A stretch of 49,068 bases of DNA from an uncultured Moraxella sp. (GTDB lineage Bacteria; Pseudomonadota; Gammaproteobacteria; Pseudomonadales; Moraxellaceae): NCBI GenBank assembly GCA_937975585.1, contig CALJUC010000037.1, positions 1 to 49,068 of the forward strand, given 5' to 3'. Positions 32,986-40,987 of this stretch are shown here, one piece after another (within the stretch, counting starts at the first letter, position 1; every line of letters begins with the position of its first letter). The notes below the pieces were generated by a model, which was not told where the DNA came from, ran no database searches, and saw nothing but the letters and a program-made list of their open reading frames with translations. Both the position numbers and the translations under genes were made by a program.

Positions 32986-34296
32986 ATGAAATTAGCAACA
33001 TCTACAACAACAGCTGAACAAACATCTACTGAGAATCAGCCAGTTGACCCGCGTATTGACCATAAAGACGGTCATCAAGGTAACCATCACGATAACGAGC
33101 ATTACCCAACGGGTTGGATTATGTTGTTGGGGTTAATTATCGCCGTTGGCCCATTGACCATCGATATGTATTTGCCCGCGCTGCCAAGTATGGCCAAAGA
33201 CTTTGGCGTGGCGACGAGCTTTATTGCTAACTCAGTACCGGCTTATTTTGTGGGTTTGGTGGTTGGGCAATTGTTTTATGGCCCGCTGTCGGATCGGATT
33301 GGGCGGATTAAGCCGTTGTATTTTGGCATGGTGGTATATGTGATTGCCTCAATCATTTGTGCGACCACCGATAATGCGTATGTATTGTTTGCGGCACGTA
33401 CGGTACAAGCATTGGGCGCCTGTGTTGGCACCGTGGTAACGCGTGCAATGGTGCGTGACCGACTGCACCCGAAACAAATGGCAAAGGCATTTTCACTCAT
33501 GGTGTTGGTGATGGGTATTGCGCCAATCTTGGCACCGTCAATGGGTGCCTTGCTGCTTAAGTTTATCGATTGGCGGGTGATTTTTTGGTTTTTGGCAGGG
33601 TTTGGTGTGCTAAATATTATCCTCACTAAGCTGTTTTTACATGAAACGTTAGCGCCAGAAAATCGCAATGCGCGTCCGATTAATCAGTTATTGGGGCAGT
33701 ATTGGAACTTGCTAAAAGATGTCCGTTTTAATTATCCGGCGGTGGGGGCAGGGCTATTGATGGGCTCAATGTTCGTGTATATCAGCGCAGCGCCTGAGCT
33801 GATTATGGAAGCGTATGGGGTCACACCGGAGCATTTTAGTTGGATTTTTGGTATGAATGCAGCGGGCTTTATTGGGTTAACCCAAGTCAATCAATGGTTG
33901 GTCAATCGCTATCGGTTAGTCAGTCTATTACGTATTGGCGCACTGGTACAAGTGGTCGCAGCTGGGGTTTTGATGACGTTAGGATTGCTATTTGGTATCC
34001 AAGCTTGGTTGCCTTTGGTGTTGGCGTGTATTTTTTGCTGTATCGCAGGCTTGGGTCTCACCCAACCCAACGCGGGCGCGATTGCCTTGGCTTTTCAAAA
34101 GAAACAAGCCGGTACGGCAAGTGCGTTGCAAGGCTCGCTGAATTTTGCCGTCGGGATTTTTGGTGGGTTATTATTAAATCTGTTTCCGTTTAACGCAGTG
34201 GCCAAGTTGGGTTTGACCATGTTTATCTTGATGGCAATCGGCTGTTGGCTTGTGTTCCAGATTGATAAAAACCTAGACCTTGCGAATGTCGATTAA
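32986..34296 (+). CDS. MFS transporter, Bcr/CflA drug-resistance family
   Basis: A 436-residue 12-helix drug/proton antiporter. After a polar, His/Asp-rich cytoplasmic extension of about 42 residues (HKDGHQGNHHDNEH), the first membrane helix leads to TIDMYLPALPSMAKDFGV, the Bcr/CflA opening. Motif A is GQLFYGPLSDRIGRIKPLY, and RTVQALGACVGTVVTRAMVR follows. The C-terminal half has GLTQPNAGAIALAF and GTASALQGSLNFAVG. Exporters of this family move bicyclomycin, chloramphenicol, sulfonamides or cysteine; the substrate here is unknown. The start ATG lacks a strong Shine-Dalgarno, and the His-rich tail is unusual. It converges on the dioxygenase gene, with 14 bp between the stops. Confidence 0.9.
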   Translation: MKLATSTTTAEQTSTENQPVDPRIDHKDGHQGNHHDNEHYPTGWIMLLGLIIAVGPLTIDMYLPALPSMAKDFGVATSFIANSVPAYFVGLVVGQLFYGPLSDRIGRIKPLYFGMVVYVIASIICATTDNAYVLFAARTVQALGACVGTVVTRAMVRDRLHPKQMAKAFSLMVLVMGIAPILAPSMGALLLKFIDWRVIFWFLAGFGVLNIILTKLFLHETLAPENRNARPINQLLGQYWNLLKDVRFNYPAVGAGLLMGSMFVYISAAPELIMEAYGVTPEHFSWIFGMNAAGFIGLTQVNQWLVNRYRLVSLLRIGALVQVVAAGVLMTLGLLFGIQAWLPLVLACIFCCIAGLGLTQPNAGAIALAFQKKQAGTASALQGSLNFAVGIFGGLLLNLFPFNAVAKLGLTMFILMAIGCWLVFQIDKNLDLANVD

Positions 34297-34310
34297 CGCG
34301 CTCGACATAC

Positions 34311-35132
34311 TTAGTCAAAGCGATAAATATCCATGCCCAAGCTGTAATGGGCATAGCTTTCATGGACCACATTCATTTGGCTACCCGCACCCGCAGCAAA
34401 GTACAATGGTAATAAATGCTCAGGCGTTGGATGGCTATGTTTGGCAAAACGCTGCTGCGACCAATCAAGCGCGCTTGGCATATCGGTTTTGAGTTGATGA
34501 ATCAGCCAGTATTTAAATTCATTGGCTTGTGGCTCAATATCGGTGCTGTTAAAGCGCACCGTGGCTAAATTATGGGTGACGCTACCCGAACCAATAATCA
34601 ACACCTGTTGTTGGCGCAATGGCGCAAATAGCGCGCCCAACTGGTAACACGCATAACTATCAAAATTAAACGGCAAGGATACCTGGACAATCGGAATATC
34701 AGCGGTTGGGTACATATGCATGAGTGGTGTCCACACGCCATGATCAAACGGGCGCAAGGTATTAAGTGTCGCAGTTATTCCCAGTGCTTGTAGTTGATGC
34801 GCTAAGGCGTCAGCGACCTCCGGTGCGCCATGCGCGGGATAATCAATCGTATATAGTTCACGCGGAAAACCTGAAAAATCATGCCAAGTATCGGGCGCCG
34901 GATTGGCATTCAATTCTAACTGTTGGCTTTGCCAGTGTGCTGACAGGATAATAATCAATTTGGGCAGTGGCAGGTTTTGCCCAATTTTATTCAGCGCTTG
35001 GGTCATACTGTTATTTTCAAGCGCGATGGTTGGTGCGCCATGCGAAATAAATAAGCTAGGCAAGGTTGCGACTGGGCTCGGACTCGTAGCCAGTACGCCT
35101 TGTAAGGTCAAACGATTAGAGGTGGCTGTCAT
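34311..35132 (-). CDS. DODA-type extradiol dioxygenase (YgiD-like)
   Basis: A 273-residue class III extradiol ring-cleavage enzyme of the 4,5-DOPA dioxygenase/YgiD group, which uses a mononuclear Zn or Fe centre. Candidate metal or catalytic histidines lie in LFISHGAPTIAL (near residue 29), LRPFDHGVWTPLMHMYP, IGSGSVTHNLA and AGAGSQMNVVHESYAHYSLG. The open frame extends 25 codons further upstream, but the ATG at 35132 has AAGGA about 7 bp before it and gives a family-like N-terminus. The physiological substrate is not known. Confidence 0.88.
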   Translation of the reverse strand: MTATSNRLTLQGVLATSPSPVATLPSLFISHGAPTIALENNSMTQALNKIGQNLPLPKLIIILSAHWQSQQLELNANPAPDTWHDFSGFPRELYTIDYPAHGAPEVADALAHQLQALGITATLNTLRPFDHGVWTPLMHMYPTADIPIVQVSLPFNFDSYACYQLGALFAPLRQQQVLIIGSGSVTHNLATVRFNSTDIEPQANEFKYWLIHQLKTDMPSALDWSQQRFAKHSHPTPEHLLPLYFAAGAGSQMNVVHESYAHYSLGMDIYRFD

Positions 35133-35435
35133 TGAGATGTCCTTGACGGTAAATACCCAGTCATGCTGTGGTTCGAATAGGTGTGTAGAAGAATAGCATT
35201 GACGCAAATCCAGTATTTTTGTGATTAGTCATACTAAAACTGATGCGCCTAACCTACATAAGCCGTCTATATATCAGTAAATTATCCAATATAATGGGGA
35301 TAACTGCGTGACAATACAATTTTAATCAAGATGACAACGCCTAACGACAACGTCTAATGTCTAGGCTTATGCTTACGCCTTATGAAACGACAGCCAATCT
35401 GCGCTTTTGCCTAGAAAATTCATTATCAATAGCGA

Positions 35436-35930
35436 TTAGAAATAATCGCCACGATGATACGGATGGTGATTGATAATCGTCATAGCGCGATAAAGCTGCT
35501 CCATCAACACCACACGCACCAGTGGGTGTGGTAGGGTCAAATTTGACAGTGACCACTTAAAATGCGCCGCTGCCAAGACGTCTTTGGAAAGACCATCTGC
35601 GCCACCAATCACAAACGCCATATCATCGCCCAATTGCATGGCTTCACCGATTTTATCCGCTAACTGCTCGGTTGAAAGATTTTTTCCACGCACATCTAGG
35701 CAAATGAGCTGTTCACGTTTGGCGGCTTGGTGTGCTTGTAAAATTAACCCACCCTCGGTAATGGCGTATTTTTCGAGTTCAGCGGGCGAGGGGTTTTTGG
35801 CGCGTTTGCTTGCAGCAATCTCGACCACATCGGTGGTGAGCATCGGCTGAATGCGTTTATGATAGTCATCAAAACCGGTCTGTACCCAAGCTGGCATCTT
35901 TTGACCCACCGCTAAAATTCTGGCTTTCAT
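35436..35930 (-). CDS. rlmH: 23S rRNA (pseudouridine1915-N3)-methyltransferase
   Basis: SPOUT-class methyltransferase that modifies pseudouridine 1915 in helix 69 of 23S rRNA on assembled ribosomes. Its 164 residues begin MKARILAVGQKMPAWV. The knotted SAM-binding region includes FVIGGADGLSKDV, then SLSNLTLPHPLVRVVLMEQLYRA (shown in part: LPHPLVRVVLMEQLYRA), and the protein ends YHRGDYF, the family's usual C-terminus. In relatives rsfS is often nearby; it is not in this window. The 228 bp downstream contain a 13-bp tandem repeat at 35333-35358 and no gene. Confidence 0.96.
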   Translation of the reverse strand: MKARILAVGQKMPAWVQTGFDDYHKRIQPMLTTDVVEIAASKRAKNPSPAELEKYAITEGGLILQAHQAAKREQLICLDVRGKNLSTEQLADKIGEAMQLGDDMAFVIGGADGLSKDVLAAAHFKWSLSNLTLPHPLVRVVLMEQLYRAMTIINHHPYHRGDYF

Positions 35931-36160
35931 CAAGGCTTACCCATACGATTAAAACACGGATTTTAGCATGATTTGGCTCAGGCTTGCTCTCAGTTGCTAA
36001 ACAGGCTGTAAACGTCTGTAGCAATCAATAGGATTGGCATGAAAGATTATTCACAAAATTTAGCGGTAAATTAGTAAAAAACTCGCTACCATAGAGAAAT
36101 GACTAAATAAAATTGTATCTATTAAACCATTAACACCATTGTATTAGGGTCAATATCACC

Positions 36161-36688
36161 ATGCGCCAATGCCACCACAACCATAAAAAAACCGGCAAAC
36201 AGCAAAAAGCTACCAAGCCCAAACGCCACACACTGCGTAACATTGTTGGGCTAAGTGTGGTTGGGGGTACTGCTGCGGTTGGGGCAACGGTTGCTGGCAT
36301 TTGGGGCGGTTGGCAATATGTAAAGGCTGAGGCAAAAAATCGCCGTCGTCACACGCCCGCGTTTAACAAACTGGTCACCGCCAATACCTATTGTGGTACG
36401 GTACATAAAGATGGCGAACGATTTACCCTGACCACGGCAGGCGGGACGTATCACATCGTTGACCCATTAGCCGTGATTGATAAAATTGCCCACGCGCAAC
36501 TTGAAAAAGCCAAACATGATAAAACCCAACACAAGCCCCAAGTATCACGTTATCAGCCAAATGACCGACCCAGCGCGTATTATGATGTGCCTGTGTGTGT
36601 CGTCGGTGAGCTTAGCCAAAAAGGTCGCTATGGGTATTTGGGGCAGCAAGATTATCAACTAACGGTTGTTGAAGCCGCAGATATGTAA
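36161..36688 (+). CDS. Hypothetical single-pass membrane protein
   Basis: I do not recognise the family. The 175-residue product has a very basic N-terminus of about 26 residues rich in His, Lys and Gln. A hydrophobic segment at about 28-50 (IVGLSVVGGTAAVGATVAGI) is Gly/Ala/Val-rich. The domain after it has GTVHKDGERFTLTTAGGTYH and VPVCVVGELSQKGRYGY. Only two cysteines remain in this domain. The charge pattern predicts the N-terminus inside. There is no good Shine-Dalgarno before the ATG. It lies between the divergent rlmH and the next operon, and appears to be monocistronic. Base composition and codon use look like its neighbours, so it is probably a real lineage-specific gene. Confidence 0.7.
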   Translation: MRQCHHNHKKTGKQQKATKPKRHTLRNIVGLSVVGGTAAVGATVAGIWGGWQYVKAEAKNRRRHTPAFNKLVTANTYCGTVHKDGERFTLTTAGGTYHIVDPLAVIDKIAHAQLEKAKHDKTQHKPQVSRYQPNDRPSAYYDVPVCVVGELSQKGRYGYLGQQDYQLTVVEAADM

Positions 36689-36773
36689 TACCATTTTTGA
36701 TAAACCCTGTGATATAACTAGATAGATAATATGCCATCACGATAACAATACAACATCATCAAAGGAGTTGACG

Positions 36774-37349
36774 ATGACCATTAAATATAGCGCCCGACCT
36801 TACCGGATTGAACGTGCTGACTGCCAAGCCCTACTCATCGATATTCAACAGCGTTTGGCACCACATATCCATGACAATGACCATATCATTCGCCGCGCTA
36901 AGATATTGGTGCAAGGGTTACAAGCGCTGAATGTGCCCATTATGCTCAATGAACAATACCCCAAAGGCTTGGGAACAACAGTGCCTGACGTCATGGAGGT
37001 GCTATCACCCAATAATCAACAGGTCTTTGAAAAAATGAGCTTTAGCGCGTGTGACACGGCCGAATCATGGAAGCATATCGCCAGTCAAAACCGTAATACC
37101 GTACTGGTATTTGGCACCGAAACCCATGTCTGTGTCCTACAAACGGTGCTAGACTTACTGGATAATGGTATGCAGCCCGTTGTTATCGCTGATGCCGTCG
37201 GGTCACGCGACCCCTATGATAAAAAAATTGCCATTCGACGTATGCGTCGTGCCGGTGCTGTGATTACCACCACCGAGGCGATTTTATTTGAGCTGTGCCG
37301 CCGCGCTGACGATACGGCATTTAAGACAATTTCTAATTTGGTAAAATAA
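36774..37349 (+). CDS. Isochorismatase-like cysteine hydrolase
   Basis: A 191-residue member of the isochorismatase-like hydrolase superfamily (YcaC type). The catalytic triad is visible: Asp23 in ALLIDIQQRL, Lys87 in QQVFEKMSFSA, and the nucleophile Cys120 in GTETHVCVLQT, preceded by the cis-peptide region. The tail contains DAVGSRDPYDKKIAIRRMRRAG. The substrate is unknown; YcaC-like proteins are not isochorismatases in practice. AAAGGAG lies 6 bp before the ATG at 36774, and an in-frame TTG at 36768 is a less likely start. Its stop overlaps the next start by one base. Confidence 0.9.
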   Translation: MTIKYSARPYRIERADCQALLIDIQQRLAPHIHDNDHIIRRAKILVQGLQALNVPIMLNEQYPKGLGTTVPDVMEVLSPNNQQVFEKMSFSACDTAESWKHIASQNRNTVLVFGTETHVCVLQTVLDLLDNGMQPVVIADAVGSRDPYDKKIAIRRMRRAGAVITTTEAILFELCRRADDTAFKTISNLVK

Positions 37350-37933
37350 TGCAACCACTGATTGATTATCTGTTGGCGATTGATGGGTTAAAACACGTCA
37401 ATCGTCGTAATTACATCACGCCAGACCCAACCACTCAAACGCAACGTTTAGAAAACTCGGCCGAACATTCATGGCACCTAGCGATGGCGTGCTGGGCGGT
37501 TGCCGATTACTTTAAGTTGTCAGTCGACCAAGCCAAATTATTAAAGATGGCATTGGTACATGACTTGGGCGAAATCGATGCGGGTGATACCTTTTTGTAC
37601 GATAGCCAACGCAGTCAAGCACACATCAACGAGCGTGTCGGGGTGGAGCGTCTGGCCAAGTTATCAAGCCACGAAGCTGAGTTGCTACAAATGTGGGACG
37701 AGCAAGAAACAGGCCATAGCCCTGAAACCAAACTGCTCAAGGTCGTGGATAGAATACTGCCCTTTATGCTCAATATGATTAGCGAAGGTGGGGCGTGGCG
37801 CGATCACCATATCAAGCGCTCACAAGTCGCGGCGGCAATGGCATTTATCAATCAGGACTTTCCCCAGATTCATGATTGGCTAGTGGCACAGATGGATATT
37901 GCCGTTGCTAATGGTTGGCTACGAGAAGGCTAA
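37349..37933 (+). CDS. HD-domain protein, YfbR/HDDC2-like phosphohydrolase
   Basis: A 194-residue HD-superfamily metal-dependent phosphohydrolase. Metal ligands are seen in RLENSAEHSWHLAMA (His) and LVHDLGEIDAGDTF (His-Asp), with a later Asp in LLKVVDRILPFM. The overall pattern matches the HDDC2/YfbR group, which includes 5'-deoxynucleotidases, so a nucleotide substrate is plausible but not shown. TAATG overlap with the upstream hydrolase implies translational coupling. Confidence 0.88.
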   Translation: MQPLIDYLLAIDGLKHVNRRNYITPDPTTQTQRLENSAEHSWHLAMACWAVADYFKLSVDQAKLLKMALVHDLGEIDAGDTFLYDSQRSQAHINERVGVERLAKLSSHEAELLQMWDEQETGHSPETKLLKVVDRILPFMLNMISEGGAWRDHHIKRSQVAAAMAFINQDFPQIHDWLVAQMDIAVANGWLREG

Positions 37934-37954
37934 GTAAAAGGCTAGGTGAAGGTC

Positions 37955-38506
37955 ATGTTAAAACGCGTCCTTGTTGGATTATTCATCACAGTTTGTGGGA
38001 TAGCAATGGCGCAAGCCCAAGACTATCAACTTGACCCCATCACGACCCAATGCTATCTATTTAGCCATAACCAACTACAACAAAACGTTAATTGTCAGAT
38101 GACCGGCAAAGCAAATACCGGTAAAGTATGGTCAAAGCGTCAAGAGTTTGTGTTATCAACTGGCCAGCTATCAAGCGACCAACAACGCGAACCGCTCATT
38201 CATACCTTATTAAAAACCAGCAAACGTAAATATCTTGCAAAAAACGATAAGATTCTTATGCCGATAACGCCTGATGGCAATAAGGCGGACGATGTCATTG
38301 ATATTGCCACACTAAACGGCAAGCCTGCAATACGACAAAACCGTTGGCTCAAAAACTCCCAAGTCATGACTGACGATGAGTTTTGGGGTGAATATTCTGA
38401 GCTAACGTCTGATAAACTGACCGATAGATTGGCGTGCTTACAAACCGAAGATAACAGCTTTGAGCTGTGTACACCGTATGCAGATAATGATTTTCGCACA
38501 GATTAG
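37955..38506 (+). CDS. Exported hypothetical protein
   Basis: Unrecognised family. The 183-residue product starts with a signal peptide: basic MLKR, a hydrophobic core VLVGLFITVCGIAMA, then a likely cut after AQA. The mature part is hydrophilic, with four cysteines (ITTQCYLFS, VNCQMTG, RLACLQTE, FELCTPY) that could form two disulfides in the periplasm. AGGTGA precedes the ATG at 37955; a GTG at 37946 is the alternative start. It is 21 bp after the HD-domain gene and so is probably the last member of the same three-gene unit. A terminator follows. Confidence 0.75.
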   Translation: MLKRVLVGLFITVCGIAMAQAQDYQLDPITTQCYLFSHNQLQQNVNCQMTGKANTGKVWSKRQEFVLSTGQLSSDQQREPLIHTLLKTSKRKYLAKNDKILMPITPDGNKADDVIDIATLNGKPAIRQNRWLKNSQVMTDDEFWGEYSELTSDKLTDRLACLQTEDNSFELCTPYADNDFRTD

Positions 38507-38532
38507 CAGTTTAAATGGTTTTATCAGATGAT

Positions 38533-38566
38533 AAAAAAACGTGCAAAGCAACTTGCACGTTTTTTA
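38533..38566. terminator. Bidirectional terminator between the exported protein gene and clpX
   Basis: ACGTGCAA pairs with TTGCACGT. It is flanked by seven As on the left and six Ts on the right, so it can end transcripts from both the plus-strand operon and clpX. Confidence 0.85.
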
Positions 38567-38601
38567 TTTAACTCAAAACATTACTCTCAGCATGTTAGCT
38601 A

Positions 38602-39870
38602 TTAGCTGATTTTGGGCGCTTGGTTTTCGTCAATCACTGCCGCATCGACAACCACAGTTTTGCGACCTTCGATGGATGGCAACTCATACATGGTATCAAG
38701 TAGCGCATTTTCGACGATTGAGCGTAAACCACGCGCACCGGTTTTGCGGTTTAAGGCTTGTTTGGCAATCGCGACTAACGCGTCTTGGTCAAACTCAAGC
38801 TTGGCATCTTCCATCTCAAACAAGTATTCATATTGCTTGATTAACGCATTTTTTGGCTCGGTTAGGATTTGAATCAGCGCAGCTTCATCCAATTCTTCCA
38901 AAGTTGCAACCACGGGTAGACGACCAATCAACTCAGGAATTAGGCCAAATTTAATCAAGTCTGATGGCTCAACTTGTTGGAATAACTCACCGATTTTTTT
39001 GTTGTTGTCTTTGGCTTTGACATCCGCGTTAAAGCCGATACCGGTCTTTTCGGTACGCTGTTGAATAACTTTATCAAGGCCCGCGAATGCACCACCACAG
39101 ATGATAAGGATATTACTGGTATCGACTTGAATCATCTCTTGGCTTGGGTGCTTACGACCACCTTGTGGTGGCACATTGGCAACTGTGCCTTCAATCAATT
39201 TTAGTAGGGCTTGTTGTACGCCTTCGCCTGATACATCGCGAGTGATTGAGGGATTTTCGCTTTTGCGGCTGATTTTATCGATTTCATCGATATAGATAAT
39301 ACCTTTTTGGGTTTTTTCGATATCGTATTCGGCAGCTTGTAGTAGCTTTAAGACGATATTCTCAACGTCTTCACCGACATAACCTGCTTCAGTTAAGGTG
39401 GTCGCATCAGCGATGGCAAACGGTACATCCAATACCCGCGCCAAGGTTTGCGCCAATAAGGTCTTACCCGAGCCAGTCGGGCCAATCAGTAAGATATTAC
39501 TCTTTGATAGCTCAACCATGGCATTGTCGCTGCCATCTTTGACTAGTTTTGGCTGGCTGTGCATTTTGGCCGCGACTTTTAAGCGTTTGTAATGGTTGTA
39601 TACCGCAACGGCTAAGGTCTTTTTGGCGCGATCTTGACCGATGACATAGTCGTCTAGATGCTCACGCAATTCTTTTGGTGTCGGCAGACGACGTGCTAAC
39701 CAATCTTCGCTACCGACTTGTTGGTCGCTGCTACTGGTGTCGTCCAATAAGTCTTCGCACAATTCAATACATTCGTTACAGATATTGGCATCTTGGCCAG
39801 CAATCAGTTTTTTTACTTCGTGTTTGGCTTTGCCACAAAAAGAGCAGTGCGCCTCGAGTTCTTTTTTCAT
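38602..39870 (-). CDS. clpX: ATP-dependent Clp protease ATP-binding subunit ClpX
   Basis: AAA+ unfoldase that feeds substrates to ClpP. The N-terminal zinc-binding domain has CSFCGKAKHEV and CNECIELC. Walker A is GPTGSGKT, the substrate-gripping pore loop is GYVGEDVE, Walker B is IIYIDEID, and the ClpP-docking loop contains TGIGFNADV. The sensor 2 arginine region is KTGARGLRSIVE. Length 422 is standard. It follows clpP by about 150 bp on the same strand. Confidence 0.98.
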   Translation of the reverse strand: MKKELEAHCSFCGKAKHEVKKLIAGQDANICNECIELCEDLLDDTSSSDQQVGSEDWLARRLPTPKELREHLDDYVIGQDRAKKTLAVAVYNHYKRLKVAAKMHSQPKLVKDGSDNAMVELSKSNILLIGPTGSGKTLLAQTLARVLDVPFAIADATTLTEAGYVGEDVENIVLKLLQAAEYDIEKTQKGIIYIDEIDKISRKSENPSITRDVSGEGVQQALLKLIEGTVANVPPQGGRKHPSQEMIQVDTSNILIICGGAFAGLDKVIQQRTEKTGIGFNADVKAKDNNKKIGELFQQVEPSDLIKFGLIPELIGRLPVVATLEELDEAALIQILTEPKNALIKQYEYLFEMEDAKLEFDQDALVAIAKQALNRKTGARGLRSIVENALLDTMYELPSIEGRKTVVVDAAVIDENQAPKIS

Positions 39871-40023
39871 CGGTTCACTCTATTGTTTAGACCGTTCATG
39901 ATAAGTAGTGCTTGTTAACTAAGCGGTATGTTATCTACAACATCAATTATGTTTGTTGTGCAAACAACACCCAAATTAACAATGGGCTAGATAAATGTAT
40001 CTAACCCGTATTCGGTATCTTGA

Positions 40024-40698
40024 TTATTCAGCGGTTGGGCGTTTGGTCAATACTTCATCGACCAAGCCATAGGCTTTGGCTTCTTCAGCATCTAACCAAT
40101 AATCACGTTCAACGTCACGTGCGATTTTCTCAAGTGGTTGACCAGTACGTTCTGCCAAGATTTTATTCAAGCGTTCACGGATTTTTAGGATTTCGCGCGC
40201 ATTGATTTCGATATCGGTGGCTTGACCTTGCGCACCGCCTGATGGTTGGTGAATCATCACACGTGCGTTGGCAAGCGCGTAACGTTTACCTTTTTCACCC
40301 GCAGCTAGCAAGAATGAGCCCATACTATATGCGCCACCCATACAGATCGTTGATACGTCTGGTTGGATAAAGTTCATGGTATCGTATACCGCAAGACCGG
40401 CACTGACCGATCCGCCCGGTGAGTTGATATACAAATGGATGTCTTTTTCTGGGTTTTCTGCTTCCAAAAATAGCAACTGTGCCACAATCAAGTTTGCCAT
40501 ATGGTCTTCAACTTGGCCGGTCAAAAACACCACACGCTCACGCAATAGACGAGAGTAGATGTCAAATGAGCGCTCACCGCGTGATGACTGCTCGACCACC
40601 ATAGGTACTAAGGCTGATTGTGGTGTAGTTAAACCACGAGTCACCGTGTTTTGCACAGCGCTAGTGGCAAATGGCGAGTCTAAAAATTTTTCTAACAT
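40024..40698 (-). CDS. clpP: ATP-dependent Clp protease proteolytic subunit
   Basis: Serine protease that forms the tetradecameric chamber working with ClpX. Catalytic Ser125 is in GGAYSMGSF, His150 in MIHQPSGG, and Asp199 in VERDYWLD. INSPGGSVSAGLAVYD marks the oxyanion region. The start at 40698 is supported by AAGGATAAC just upstream and gives a 224-residue protein. The open frame continues upstream in a less plausible extension. The N-terminal region of about 30 residues includes a propeptide, as usual. Dispersed repeat copy 2 begins 38 bp before this start codon. Confidence 0.97.
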   Translation of the reverse strand: MLEKFLDSPFATSAVQNTVTRGLTTPQSALVPMVVEQSSRGERSFDIYSRLLRERVVFLTGQVEDHMANLIVAQLLFLEAENPEKDIHLYINSPGGSVSAGLAVYDTMNFIQPDVSTICMGGAYSMGSFLLAAGEKGKRYALANARVMIHQPSGGAQGQATDIEINAREILKIRERLNKILAERTGQPLEKIARDVERDYWLDAEEAKAYGLVDEVLTKRPTAE

Positions 40699-40735
40699 AG
40701 TTATCCTTATTAGTACATATTCCGACTTTACCTTT

Positions 40736-40824
40736 CCCAAAAAAATACACTATCTTTTTCAAACTCGCTTACTGTACTACTTGTACTATCTTCGTTCGTT
40801 TTCCTTGATATTGTAATTTTTGGG
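40736..40824 (+). repeat. Dispersed repeat copy 2: 49-bp core between inverted-repeat arms
   Basis: The core at 40759-40807 is aligned without gaps to copy 1 (31781-31829) at 43 of 49 positions. The arms are CCCAAAAAAATACACTATC (40736-40754) and GATATTGTAATTTTTGGG (40807-40824), inverted repeats of each other with one gap and two mismatches. They are not the same sequence as the arms of copy 1. It lies in the tig-clpP gap, upstream of clpP. Confidence 0.7.
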
Positions 40825-40877
40825 TTTGGTATTAGATAAAAGTTCTCAAGCACATAATTTAGCCAGCGTTAAGACGC

Positions 40878-40902
40878 AAAAGCCCTTATCTAATATAAGG
40901 GC
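40878..40902 (-). terminator. Terminator after tig
   Basis: On the minus strand GCCCTTAT pairs with ATAAGGGC around a 5-nt loop and is followed by TTTT. It lies about 85 bp past the tig stop and suggests clpP has its own promoter. Confidence 0.55.
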
Positions 40903-40987
40903 AGTGCAGTTAAAAACAAGTTGGTTAGCGCTAGCAGCCACGAAAAAACCGATAACAACCGCAACTGCGCTTAAAGTGTTAAGACGC

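Noticed and set aside
34280..34492. 70-codon plus-strand open frame after the MFS gene
   Set aside because: Overlaps the MFS end and then runs antisense to the dioxygenase's conserved C-terminal half.
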